DNA of 64,000 nucleotides, taken from assembly GCA_015350385.1 (NCBI GenBank), contig WNKI01000003.1, positions 3,498,155-3,562,154 on the forward strand, read 5' to 3'. Position numbers and translations under genes: made by a program. This stretch comes from Aculops lycopersici (taxonomy: Eukaryota; Arthropoda; Arachnida; Trombidiformes; Eriophyidae). Shown one piece after another: positions 8,700-20,400 of the stretch (position 1 is the first letter of the stretch; every line of letters begins with the position of its first letter). The notes below the pieces were generated by a model, which ran no database searches, had not been told where the DNA came from, and saw nothing but the letters and a program-made list of their open reading frames with translations.

Positions 8700-11600
8700 C
8701 TTGATTGGTCAAATAGTAACAATATATGACTTGATATGAGTAATTCAAGTGTAGAATTCAATTTGCAAATCTAATAGAAACTTTTGTTGTTGTTGAATTA
8801 CAATGGGTGGCAAGCTGCAATCGCTATATGCAATAGCATAATAAAGCGCGCAGATACATCTAGCATCAATGCAAATTTGAATGCGCGGGTGAAAGCGTAA
8901 TGCAATCAGCAATTTGGCTACCTCATAAGAGTTGGTGTTAGCAGTGTTACTAGTAGTAGTGGTAGTAGTGGCAGTAGCGGCTTCAATTTGATTTCATCTT
9001 TCAGGTCACCATAATGTGTTTTATTTGTTTCGTCGAGCTCGTTGGAGTTAGTGGTGTGGGTCTAGCGAGACCAAAAAAGAGGCAAAAGTGGCGAGGCACA
9101 CGGTGTTCGGGGTGAAACCATTGGGGACTATATACTAAGGTTTGTTTGTTTGCTCACTTGCTCCCTATTCAATGGCCATTTGCGCATGGTAGCGGGATTT
9201 TGATGTGTAGACTGCGTTGCACTGGTAACTAGGCGATCGGCAGTGATCACAATCGCGGTAAGCTAGCTTGCTAAACATGATATCTCAACGGAGGGGAGAG
9301 TAGCGACGTAATGTTCTGGCTCATCAAGACCGAGAGCGGGCAGACTGGTCGTAGTAGCAGCAGCAGTAGCGATAGTAGTAGTAGCAGTGTGACTACCGCA
9401 ATCATAACTTCCAACTTAATCACTGACAAATAACAACATCAAAAATAACAACAGAAAGCATAATAATCGAAACAAGATCGAGCTTGGCGGTGGTTTGATG
9501 AACTCATAGAATAGTTCCTACTGAACTAACTAATGTGAGGAGTCAAACGGGCGACGTGCGCCAATGAACTGAATCATAGACGACTTCTGAGGTAGAGACA
9601 AGCGGACAAAATTAGGCGGAGTCCTCACAATGGCAAGCTAACAAGTGTTAAAACCACTGCCACTGTTATTGTTAGTGAGGATTAAGTGGCTACAGTAGGC
9701 GAACGTATAGATGTCTACAAACGAAAATGAGACGAGAGTACTGCTGGGGTATCGATGAAACTAGCCTCTTGCCATACTGATCCACAATAACAATGAAGTT
9801 CAGCCTCATCCACTCGGGCGATATGATTGATGAACTCATGAGTTAATTAGTCGCTAGCGGTAAGCTAAACACATGCAGCGATTTCTCTGCCTCCGCTGCT
9901 AATTACATATTTAGCGCGAGGACAGTAGCAACGGAGGCGCCAGAAACAGCAGCCTGTTTAACCTGCTCTAATATAGATTTTCGAACAACGCTGGTCAGGA
10001 CCTCACCAGATTATAGGAACAAGAGACAGCCATTGGAGGAAGAGAGAATCTTTTAAGAACAACTGAACACGATAAGTCAGAATGAGATATTCTTGAGTCT
10101 GGACTCTGAATTTGTATTGGTGGATCTCAAGTTAACCCCTTGAGTTTGAGAGTCCAAGTTCACCGACTTATCGCGCAGACACTCGCCAGTGGTCGCGTGG
10201 TGGTTTTGTCGATGGGTCGGCCTGCTTGGCGGTTTTTCGGGGGTGGATCCAATGATGGATATACTCAATGACTTACTCACTCACCCAGAGGAGACTTTTT
10301 AAAGTCAAACGATGGAAACTGAAATCCGAGTGGAACATGTACTTGGCCTCTACCTCTCACCTGAGTCTCGCTTAGGGCGGGTCGATGGCTTCTGCTCTTG
10401 TTGTAGTGGTTGTTGGTGTTGCTGCTTCTAAAACTGATGCTGCAATCGCATCAGTCCCATCTGATGGCCGACGGCAATTCAAGTCAGAGAATTTGCAGCA
10501 ACTGAAGTCGTCGTCGCCGCCAAGATCGAGAGGTAAGTTGAGTAGAGTCACAGGTGGAAAGGTATTGTTGTTGTTGCCGTGGACGCGGCTAGGTAGCCGC
10601 AGCAGCGATGGCGGCAAAGATGGCGACCGGCCGGCAAGCAACGAAATATAGCTGTGGAGGCGGCCGAGTCTATCGGGCTTCCACTGGCCGAGCGGCTGGC
10701 TGGCTGGCCGGCAAGTGCATCTGTGTGAGTCGGCCGCGTCGGCGTTCATTCGTTCGTTCGCTCGATCGCCCGAGACAAACGGGCAGACGCACGGTTACTC
10801 GGAGTTGCGGCGCAGCGGCCAGCCAACGAAGGCAAGCGCACGAGGGAAGAACAGCGAGAATGGAGACGAACGGACAGACAGACGGGCAAAGCGCAGTCAT
10901 AACACAGATCAAAGTAGTGTATGTACTAGAAACACTCGCACACCACACAGCTGCAGTCCAGTTTGCCTGTTTCGTTGGCCCTCGCAAAATCTGTCCCACC
11001 GTTGGGCTGTGCACTCGGTTGCAGAAACCGGCTTGCAGTAAACTGGGTGAGCTGGAGAAATTTCGCCCATCAGTTGGGCCAGTTTTTTGCGCGATTGGAA
11101 GTTTGCCTCTGACAGCTTGTGCAAACCGCAAGGCGAGCTTTGGTCGACTGGCTGTCCCTTTGGCGGGCACAGCTCGTCGCAACAGCCGCCAATCCGTCTG
11201 TCGGTCTCTCGCCGGCCTGCCAACCAGCAAAAGCAGCGTAAACTCCCAGCGGCGGCGTCCGTCCGCTCGCTCTCTCGTTCGTTCGTCTGGACATTCGGTC
11301 GTCTCTCTTTGCGGCTGGCTGCTACCACTGCCGCTTCTTCTGCTGCTGCTGCTGCTGTGTGTGTATGTCTGTGTGTATTCGCATGGAAAATTAGGTATAC
11401 CATTTGGTGGTGGCATTTCTTGGACATACAATTCTATTCTAACTATAATAAATTTATCATATTCTATCCAAACTACTAATTGACTTCTCTTGATACATTA
11501 TATTTGTACTTCAAAATTACCCTGCCCCTATTTTCGTGACATCATCATTGTCATTAAAACAAGCTGGGATTTCTTGCATTGAATCACCACTATCAACATT

Positions 11601-12067
11601 ATCATAAAAGCAACTTGCATCCCAGGGGGGAGGCGAGATCACACAACAACAAACGCACGCAAACAACTAATAGCAACATCCAATATACAATATTATCTTC
11701 AATATAGATATCATTAACATCTATACTCTTCATTGAATGAGAGATTTTATTGAGACCATTGGCTCAATTATATGATTTATCCGAGGAAATAGGGAGAATA
11801 TTCCGAGTGTCAGGCACACAAATTGGAACAGACTCAGAGAAGCACTTATCTTGCATGAGAACACCTAGAGAGGACTAAGTTAGGGTTTATTAACAAAAAT
11901 TATCTCTTCGATTGATAATCGACCGACAGCGTCTATTTTTGAAGAAAAATATAATCATAAATTTCACCAGAATAAAGCAAATCTTGAGGTAAGCAAATTG
12001 GGAAACACAGAGGTTGTAATAGGGATTTTCTACACACTATTCAGGGAGCTTCAATAACAAATTAAGA
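8700..12067. other. Gene-free stretch upstream of YTHDF
   Basis: No gene is supported. 10380-11380 is a GC-rich island with long open frames on both strands, which is typical of GC-rich non-coding DNA and not of a gene. It may hold a YTHDF transcription start and non-coding exon. A possible mini-intron lies just before YTHDF (GTAAGC near 11992 to CAG near 12046). Trinucleotide GTAGTA/GCAGCA tracts occur near 8950 and 9350. Confidence 0.45.
10607..10627 (+). promoter_or_regulatory. Pair of YY1/Pho-like motifs
   Basis: GATGGCGGC (10607-10615) and AAGATGGCGAC (10617-10627) stand side by side in the GC-rich island. They match the YY1/Pleiohomeotic core GATGGC, which often sits just downstream of transcription starts. 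The downstream gene on this strand is YTHDF. Confidence 0.35.
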
Positions 12068-15000
12068 ATGAAGGACACTAGCATCTCCTACGATCTTGTC
12101 CATCATCACCACCAACAGCAGCAGCAACAACAGCACCAGCAACAACACTCATGGAATCAACCAAGGCAACAGCAGGCCCATAGTACAAGTGTTTATGCCA
12201 ACCAAGGTGGACAACAGTCGCAAAATCAACGCTCGGTCGTCAGTCATCATCAGCAGCAAAATCATGCACAGCTAAGCCAGTATCATCACCAACAGCAGCA
12301 GCAACATACGCAACAATTGCACTCGTCGACACATCACAATCAGTCGGCCGCCGCTTACTATCAGCAAGCAGCTCACCTGTACCCTGGCTACTCGGCTAAC
12401 TCGCAAGATCACCAACAGCAAACGCAGACAAGCCAACACTCGGTGGCCAATGATCATCATCACCATCATCCTGGTTCCACTGTCGCCGTGACAGGAGCCC
12501 AATCTTCGGTCATAAACGCTGCCGCGGTTGCAGCTGCCGCCCACCACTCGGGTGCCCATCATCAGCAAGCCGGAGACAGTGCCCAGGCATCTGCTCTAGC
12601 CCACGCTGGTTGGTCACCAAATTTAGGCTCCATGGGTCACCATGCGGTGGTCACAGACCACTCAACTCTGGCTTACATGACTCATGCTTATCAGAGCCAT
12701 AATACCTCGGTTGGCGATCACCATCGGAGTACAAATGAACCCATGTCAACTCAACCCATAGGCACTGGCCATCAGCCATCGTCATATGGAGTGGATTCGA
12801 TCTACAACACACCGGCCGCAGCAGTCGCAGCCTATGGTTATAACAATTACAATGCAGCAGCCTTCTTTCAAACGTCCAATAATGGTCCCCATACTCAAAC
12901 TGGTCACCCGTCTGCAGCTAATCTGTCTAACTTCTGGAATCAAGCATCGCAACAAAGAGGTGCTCACACGCAGCCGGTTGGAAACCAAACTGCAGCCACC
13001 GTAGCATCGACAGTTCAACAACGACAACCTGTGGTATCTGAGCAAACGGCCACTTACATGCATGACCCAAGGATATTCTATGCTCGCCATAATGCGGCAC
13101 CTGCTACCGCGGCCACTGGATACGGTCAGGGTGTGCAAAACTTCAGTCAAGCCCAGGCCGATGCACTACATCACAGGATGACATCCCTTCCTCAGCAGCT
13201 CATGCAACAGCACGAGCAGCGACAGATCCAAGTTACGAATCAACAACAATCGCAACTCCAGCACCAAGCATCCATTGGTAATCAGCACCAGACTTCGGCC
13301 GTTCAAAGTCAGCTATCAGCAGTATTGAACCAGCAACATGTTCAAGACAATCAAACACCGGCCTCAGTACCGCAAGGTGCAATAAGTCGACAAACATCTC
13401 CCTCTAAACTGTCACAGCATATACAAAAACTTTCCAACGAAAGCGAGAGTCAACCTGCGGGTCAGGTAACTAAGCAAGAATTGGATAACAACACAACAGT
13501 CTCGCAATCGACTGTCCACAAACAGGCATCTCAATCGAAAGAGCCTTTAAGCACTAGTTCGCAGTCCACCTCTAACGATATGAATCCAAAGCACGCGCAA
13601 GCCAATTCTTCATCAATGAGCTCTAACACGAAACCAATCAACAATCCTTCATCTGTGATCAAGAATGAAACTTCTTCGCAATATCAGAGGAGCAAACCGG
13701 CTCAACAGAACAATATGCAGAATCGGGCTCCGTATCGAGCACCAGGCTCGCAGCCTCAAGCCTTAAGCGAACCTGCTAAGAAGTCATCTGTTGATTCTAG
13801 CGACGCTAGGGTACCAGCATCTAGTAATAAGGCTCAGGATACTGACCTCGAAGATGAGCTCGGATCTCTTTCACTTGGACCTAGAAAAACCACCTGGGCC
13901 TCTATCGCGAGCCAGCCAGCAAAAATATCGCAACCTAAATCTCTCAAGTCCAAGATAGCGGGAACTAATTCAGTACTCTCCTCCGCTAAGCATCTTGCCG
14001 CCGTTTCAATCGACACATCCAGCCTCGAAACTAAAAATGGTATCAATCCAGCTATAAAGAGCAGCGTATCAGCAGCCGCCACATCCATAGCGAGAAGTTC
14101 AGTCCCTCCTCCAGTGTCGAAGGTCCCCTCTGCGCTCGCAAGCTTGAAACTGAATCTTCTTGGCGATGAGAATATTGAGACTTCCAAAATATCATGGCCT
14201 GACGTGAATGCTTCCATCAACCTAACCCTGGATGATCCACCTCTCAAGTCTACCACATCATCAGGAAACTCAGTGGTAAACAACAACAATAACGATGGCT
14301 CTAAGAAAGAGGAGCATCAAAAGTCGGACGCTAGAGACTCATACAAAGATTATAATCATAATCAAGGTTCCAATGCTAAAATGGTTAACAATTATGCGCA
14401 CCTGTCCAATCGTGACTCATGGAGTCGTAGAGATGGCGGTCCACGCGGTCGTGAGTATCGCGATAGAGAGCGTGAGTTCAGATCTCGACGAGACTCTGAC
14501 AGAGACATGGAGAAGCGTCCTGAGCATCTAAATGACGACAATCGCGATACCATGAATCCAAGGAGGGATTATAAGCCAGCAAGAGGTAGGGGAGGCTCAA
14601 ACTTTCGTGGCGACGACCGTGAGCCTCATTTCCGGGACCGCGAGCTCAACAAGAGAGGCGGCCCTATGCATAACAGGATGGAGCTTAGAGGCAACGAAGG
14701 CTACCAAGATCGTAGATTCAACTCCAATCGACCTGAGCCTAGGGAACCATTCCAACATTCACACAACAAAGAATCTCCAGCCACTGATGCCCAACATGGT
14801 CAACACCATCATTACAACAACATTCGTGATGGCCAAAACAAAGCCAACCCAGCACCTAAACCTGATCCTCTCCTGCATCCACACCTGAATTTGTCAAACT
14901 TCAACCCTAAGGTTTTCAACCTGGAACCTGTTGACGCTAGGTACTTCATTATTAAATCTTACAGTGAAGACGATATACATAGGTCAATCAAGTATTCAAT

Positions 15001-15640
15001 TTGGTGTTCCACTAATCATGGCAACAAGAGACTCGATGAAGCTTACAGACAGCAACAATCTAAGAATGGGCCAATCTATTTATTCTTCTCTGTCAATGGA
15101 TCTGGTCACTTCTGTGGCATGGCTCAGATGATGTCATCGGTAGACTTTGACTCGTCTTCGGGCGTTTGGGCTCAGAGCAAGTGGCAGGGTGAGTTCTCTG
15201 TGAAATGGATATATGTTAAAGATGTCCCAAATAGCTCTCTCAGGCACATAACTCTCGAGAACAACGAAGGGAAACCGGTCACCAACAGTAGAGACACTCA
15301 AGAAGTTCCTAGTGAGAAGGGTAAAGCCGTACTCAAGATTATACACCAATTTTCTCATACTACGTCGCTGTTTGACGACTTTTTGCATTACGAGCGAAGA
15401 CAAGAGGAGGAGAAGTTGAAGAAATCCCACGAAGTTGACCAGTCACCTCACAGGTCCATGGAGAGGGATCGTCAGGGAGGCGATAATGCTGGCGGACGTG
15501 GCGACCGTAACCACCACCATAATGATCGCGGTTTGGTTGGCGGTAACGACCGTGGCTCGAGATTTGGAAGACCCTATGTGAATGCTAGACCCTTGAACGA
15601 TTTTCCAGGTCATCGGGATCGACAATCAAGATTCGCGTGA
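12068..15640 (+). CDS. Ythdf: YTHDF m6A reader, expanded
   Basis: Cytoplasmic YTH-domain protein that binds N6-methyladenosine in mRNA and affects decay or translation. The YTH domain spans about residues 955-1110: [75 protein letters not shown] and [14 protein letters not shown]. The aromatic cage residues are Trp979, Trp1034 and Trp1039. At 1190 residues it is about twice the vertebrate length. The N-terminal ~600 residues are Gln/His/Ser-rich and probably phase-separating. Residues ~780-870 are rich in Arg-Asp and RGG motifs, and the C-terminal tail is again Gly-Arg-Asp-rich. All of it lies in one exon. Confidence 0.97.
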   Translation: MKDTSISYDLVHHHHQQQQQQQHQQQHSWNQPRQQQAHSTSVYANQGGQQSQNQRSVVSHHQQQNHAQLSQYHHQQQQQHTQQLHSSTHHNQSAAAYYQQAAHLYPGYSANSQDHQQQTQTSQHSVANDHHHHHPGSTVAVTGAQSSVINAAAVAAAAHHSGAHHQQAGDSAQASALAHAGWSPNLGSMGHHAVVTDHSTLAYMTHAYQSHNTSVGDHHRSTNEPMSTQPIGTGHQPSSYGVDSIYNTPAAAVAAYGYNNYNAAAFFQTSNNGPHTQTGHPSAANLSNFWNQASQQRGAHTQPVGNQTAATVASTVQQRQPVVSEQTATYMHDPRIFYARHNAAPATAATGYGQGVQNFSQAQADALHHRMTSLPQQLMQQHEQRQIQVTNQQQSQLQHQASIGNQHQTSAVQSQLSAVLNQQHVQDNQTPASVPQGAISRQTSPSKLSQHIQKLSNESESQPAGQVTKQELDNNTTVSQSTVHKQASQSKEPLSTSSQSTSNDMNPKHAQANSSSMSSNTKPINNPSSVIKNETSSQYQRSKPAQQNNMQNRAPYRAPGSQPQALSEPAKKSSVDSSDARVPASSNKAQDTDLEDELGSLSLGPRKTTWASIASQPAKISQPKSLKSKIAGTNSVLSSAKHLAAVSIDTSSLETKNGINPAIKSSVSAAATSIARSSVPPPVSKVPSALASLKLNLLGDENIETSKISWPDVNASINLTLDDPPLKSTTSSGNSVVNNNNNDGSKKEEHQKSDARDSYKDYNHNQGSNAKMVNNYAHLSNRDSWSRRDGGPRGREYRDREREFRSRRDSDRDMEKRPEHLNDDNRDTMNPRRDYKPARGRGGSNFRGDDREPHFRDRELNKRGGPMHNRMELRGNEGYQDRRFNSNRPEPREPFQHSHNKESPATDAQHGQHHHYNNIRDGQNKANPAPKPDPLLHPHLNLSNFNPKVFNLEPVDARYFIIKSYSEDDIHRSIKYSIWCSTNHGNKRLDEAYRQQQSKNGPIYLFFSVNGSGHFCGMAQMMSSVDFDSSSGVWAQSKWQGEFSVKWIYVKDVPNSSLRHITLENNEGKPVTNSRDTQEVPSEKGKAVLKIIHQFSHTTSLFDDFLHYERRQEEEKLKKSHEVDQSPHRSMERDRQGGDNAGGRGDRNHHHNDRGLVGGNDRGSRFGRPYVNARPLNDFPGHRDRQSRFA

Positions 15641-16590
15641 TCCGATTGTCTAATTGGCGCGAGTTGTCCTGTTGATTAGCAGGTTATCGAGCAACAATAA
15701 GCTAGATGTGTGACTTTATTAAAGCTGAGATAATATTATACACTTGCAACAATACATTTATACAAGACTTATGGTGTAACTATGAAGTCGCAATATATCA
15801 CGTAATCCTGAAAAGTAGACTATTTTTAAAATTAAAACGCTTGCATCACATATAACCTCCTATGGTACCACTTCATACACAAATAAAACTAATGAGATGT
15901 CATCTTATGATGATGTTTACACTAATCTCTCTCACTCTCACTCTCGTAACTCAAACTTAAACTCTGTTGTCTATTAACCTTACCATTTTGAGATTATATC
16001 ATAGCCTATCGACCTCGATTTTTGATTGAGTTCGGTAATGTGAAGTTCAAAAAACAACGCAGTACTTAGAGCTAATCATCATGCTGAACTTTAAGGCACC
16101 TAGCCTCTTCACCGGAGTCGTTGAGTAGGCAGTATCTTTGGAATAGCTCTTCAGATTGATGGTGATGTGTTCAAATAAATGTTCTAACGAAATTAGGTTA
16201 AAGTTTAGAGGAACTTTTTGCAGTGTTTAATTTGATCACTATTAATTCTGTATAATTGATACAACTTACAAATGAACTAGCATCATGACATTTAGATTGT
16301 TTTTAAACAATTGTCAAGCTAGAGAGATCTCTTTTTAGCTTCCAACTAAATCAATCATCAATCTTGACTGATTTACCCGGGATTTTTCAATGAACAGTAG
16401 GGGGTTATGCTCCTCTCGAGCGCCTCGCGACTTTTCAATTCAACTTCCAATGGACACCTACGCCTGATTATGAGGCGACGTAAACGAGCTGGCATCTCGG
16501 CAGGTGGTCTTGACTGAATGACGCAATCATCCTCGACCATCTTGTTTTGGTTCACGACCGGATGCCGCTGGCGCACGTGGGAGTAGCCGG
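15641..16590. other. 3' flank of YTHDF and upstream of secreted-protein gene
   Basis: The left part is YTHDF 3' UTR. The right part is the upstream region of the gene at 16773, with an E-box CACGTG near 16574-16579. No gene is seen. Confidence 0.5.
15882..15887 (+). terminator. Poly(A) signal of YTHDF
   Basis: AATAAA, about 240 bp after the YTHDF stop codon. Confidence 0.5.
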
Positions 16591-16599
16591 GTATATAAA
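16591..16599 (+). promoter_or_regulatory. TATA box of secreted-protein gene
   Basis: GTATATAAA, about 180 bp before the ATG at 16773. The expected start site would fall near 16620-16630, inside the hairpin below. Confidence 0.65.
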
Positions 16600-16608
16600 C
16601 TCTCTCCA

Positions 16609-16647
16609 CTCGACTAACCGATTGAAATCAATCGGTTGTAAGTCGAG
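16609..16647. repeat. Inverted repeat at predicted transcription start
   Basis: The left arm CTCGACT-AACCGATT and the right arm AATCGGTT-GTA-AGTCGAG pair around a short loop (GAAATC), with a small bulge. It could form a hairpin in the 5' leader or be a palindromic binding site. Confidence 0.6.
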
Positions 16648-16772
16648 TGAAAGTAGATTTGTCAAGAGCTAATCGCAAGAAAAAATCAAGCCCAGTCTCT
16701 AGTCACACGGAAGCAACAAGTCATTTTCAGCCAGAATCTATTGATAACGTTGTCGGTCGTCACATCGATACA

Positions 16773-17481
16773 ATGTCGCAGATTACCTCACAGGTGGGAG
16801 CGTTATTAGCGCCTCTACTTTTCATCATCCTTCTAGTAACCGAGAGCTTGGAAGCCGGTGCTTTGCAATCAAAATTGAGACTGCACTCGAGGGCCATCAG
16901 AGCAACGCCCGACAGCATGCCCGCCAACCAGATTCATCAGCCCGTAACGAGCAAGCAAAGTTATTCTAAGATTCCCTCGATGAATGGTGATACGATGATG
17001 ATGAATCAACCGATGATTGATGAGCGTGGTGGCAACGATGGAAGTCCCATCGTTGAGTCGCATAATATTGAGGCCGAAATATTTTCACCATTACGGGACT
17101 TGGAGAAAAAAGGTTTCGTCGATTCAGTCATCTATAATCCATTGAAAGTTATTGAGATGCTGAATACTCTCATGCACGATATAGCTTGGTCAGTTTTGAT
17201 GAAGGTCAACAGGTAGGCATCTTGAGATTGACTCTTGTGCTATCAATTTCAATCAGCACATCGCTTGCAAGCAAAACAACTAATTTCTAAACTAATCTAT
17301 CGTAACCAATTTGGGAACTTAAACCACATGCCCTAGCTACGATCGTTCCTGGGCACTAAACGGACCAAAGGCCGACAAGGACTTGTTCAACATGCGAGAA
17401 CAATTCGAGCGCCTCAGTTTGGACGACACGGATTGGCTCTTGAAGCCGGAACAGGAAGTCAAGGCCATAAGTGTTTTATAA
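16773..17481 (+). CDS. Unknown secreted protein
   Basis: Two exons, 16773-17212 and 17337-17481, join across a 124-nt GTAGGC..TAG intron (phase 2) to give 194 residues. The ATG was chosen because it opens a clear signal peptide (about residues 1-28, core APLLFIILLVTES); the frame is open upstream but lacks that logic. The mature part is hydrophilic and Met/Asn-rich in the middle (DTMMMNQPMIDERGG). It then has a region of possible helices (LRDLEKKGFVDSVIYNPLKVIEMLNTLMHDIAWSVL is at 17095-17200) and ends VKAISVL. Cysteines are essentially absent, so it is not a disulfide-rich peptide. I do not recognise the family. The strong TATA box suggests regulated, tissue-specific expression. Confidence 0.65.
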
Positions 17482-20400
17482 TTATGATAAACACGAGGGG
17501 AATTGAATGTTATTAAAATGTCTTTGCCATCTAAACGAACGTGGGGTTGAAATGTCGACCACCATTGCTGTAGCGTTTGGAATGGATGAAATCAAATACT
17601 GAAGGAGTGTATTGCGTCTCTCAAAGAGAAATCTAATTCTAGCTAGTGGTATTATGTTTCTATTTAAGAGTTGAAAGAGCGCGAGAAACAATTGCGATGC
17701 GCCAATTGGCCCGCGCAAATTGGATTGTTTGTGTCCTCCCTTCTTCCGTCCATGTGATGAGACCAATCGATTCCTTGACTCAAGAGAAGAAGAGCCTCCA
17801 ATTTGTAGTTGCTAATCTGGGCTGCTCCGGGAGCATGCATTAGTTGAAGTTAAGTTAACTAGGGGAGCGGCTAAACAGGAATAGAGAAAGCTCACTAAGA
17901 AAGAGAAGTAAAACGCACACCCTGTCAAGCGAGTGAGCAACGGATGCGTTCAGGGAACTTCCTGATTGGCACAAATGTCTTGCTTCCTCCGGGGATTCTG
18001 TACCGTCAGCTCGAATTAGTAAGCCGATTCCCCTTTATTCCGCTCACTCGCAATCCCAACTTACTTCTTGGATTTCAAGACCAATCATGCAGCCGCAGCC
18101 GCCGTCGATGGAAGCGCAAACATTAGCTCTGCTCAGCTTGTTCTGAGGATTAATTCTCATTGGAAGAGTTGAGCTTACAAGAGTTTAACCTGCTGGTAGC
18201 TTGGATGGGTCGGAGTTGGCGACAAACGTGGCGTCATTGCGGTAGGCCAAGTTGAAAGGTGGGCGCAACGTGGTCGCTGAGGCATCAAGGTGACGAATAC
18301 GCGTGGTTCCAATGAGATAGAGTGGGAAATACGAGAGTTCGAATGGAATATTTCCATTTAAAGTCCAAGGCTTCACCATCTCACATTTTGAAGCCCATCT
18401 ATCTTCCTCCGCTCGTTGCTTTCTCTTCCGATCGTCACTGGTGTCATGTCCACTAAGATGATTATGACGATCACAGTCCACTGCCATGTTTCTCGACTCT
18501 CTTATTAGGCAAGTTACTACAACGACTTCAGTCGGTGGCATTAATGCTCGCCTGGACTAGGAACAGAGTCGAATCGGATTGGATCGCCTCGGCTCGACTC
18601 GGGTCAGGTCATGTCGCTAGGGGCCTCAAACAGTCAGCGACTCACTAACACGCTAGCCAATTAGCTAGTCAGAGGCCTGTGACGAGTTTAATGAGACTGA
18701 GCTCAACCCACTCAGACTAACGCCTTGCCGTCGCACGTCTTGTCTTGTAGTTTTGTTTTGTTTTGTCACTTGATCTTGCACAAAACTCTAGCTCCTTCAT
18801 CTCGTAAAACACAACGAGATGAGTGAGTTGCTGTCAGGAAAGAGAGGCGCCGTCGACATTGAAATGTTCACCCTACACTCACATTAGCATTCGCTCAATT
18901 TAGTATGAAAGGTAAGCGACTCTCTCCCTTTTTTCTCAGGAGAGTTGCGATATTTACTCATAGTCGCTTCTAGTGAAGACAACTACCGTCAAGTGGAGCT
19001 CGACATGACAGACAAGCCAACAGATCGACGGACAAGAAAGCGCCGGCAACAGTAGTGTCAATCTCGACCGTCAATTTGGCGCGTTGCTCACCATCAGAAT
19101 TGAGTCTTGTTTCTTAGTTGAGTTCCTCACGAGCAGTAATATCAGTGTTCTCCTAGTGCCACCACCAAGAGCAAAAAGACAAGCTGATCTCTCTTATACT
19201 TGATTGCTGCTTCCTTTCTTTCTCTCCCCATCCACTCAAAGCAAAGTGGCGCACAGTGTGCATCGGCGGAAACTAGAGTGTCGCTCTCGACGTCGTCGTG
19301 GTCGGTTTCGTTGTCGAACGGTAAAGTTGTAAATGTAGCCAACTCTCCTCTGCTCTCTTCGTCGCTCGTCCGCTTGGCTAACCGGCTATGCATTATTGGA
19401 TTTATCTCTCGAAACGCTAATATCCTCGCAAATCTCACTCAGGTTTGTTTCCTCTTTCCCTTTCTCTTTGTTCATGAGTGCGGCGGCGAGGGGTCGTCAT
19501 TCCGTGAGCCAGACTAACCGCACGAGTAGCGGGCGAAATGAAACTTCTGTTTAGAGTTGTTGGTGTTGCAGTTGCAGTTGCAGTTGTAGTTGTAGTTGTA
19601 ACAACAAGCAAAATGAATGAGTAGACAAGCAAAACAAGCGACCCACAGATACAGACACAAAACTAACCAAACCGCCGCTGCGGACCACTTAGCGACGACA
19701 ATGCAAGTGGCAAGCTGGAAATACGAGTTAGCTAACCAAACGAAATAACGGTTCGGATTGAAATGAGAAAAATGTTGCTCGCTTGTTAGCTTTAGTTACA
19801 TCACTAGGACCAGCACTAGTAAGTGGCGCCGGAAGCGTCATTGAGAATAGCAGTTGCGGCATAAGTACACGGAAATTTGCGCAACATGAGCACGAGCGGC
19901 AGTGATAACCCCAGAGTTATTGGAGGCGGCGGCGCCAGGCGCCACTGATGAGCAAGTGGCGTGTATATGTGCTCAAGTTTTGCTAGTAGTGATGGCGTAC
20001 TAACACTTGAGTATGTGTTTGTGCAATGCTCTTATGCAACAACGACAACCCACTAACAACACCCTCTGCTTATGCAACCAGCACCAGCAACACCACTGTT
20101 ATCGCAAGTGAGCAATGCCAATGGATAGACCTGGAGGCTGGCGGTAAGCGGCATAGCGAGTGTAAATCTCAACGCGACGCAACGCAGAGCACGACGCTTC
20201 TCCAGCGCGAAGCGAGCGCTGCTATGTGCACTCGACGCGCGAGTATCGTTGGGTGTGCTGTGTGAGCGCGAGCGAGCGACCCTATGCGCCATAGAAAACA
20301 CACGGCGCCCCGCTAGTGCATGCGAGCGAGCGAGAATCTGCGTGCGCCGTTTGCCCACACACACACTCTCGCAGCAAACCCTCGCTTAGGCCATGTTGTT

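Noticed and set aside
10608..11483. 291-codon plus-strand frame and 253-codon minus-strand frame
   Set aside because: Overlapping long frames on both strands of GC-rich DNA with Arg/Ser/Cys-rich translations and no domain; typical of non-coding GC islands.
18185..18541. 118-codon minus-strand frame
   Set aside because: Composition is tolerable but there is no signal, domain or splice context to support it.
19945..19985. CTGATGAG resembling a hammerhead ribozyme core
   Set aside because: The required second stem and GAAA core are not found downstream.
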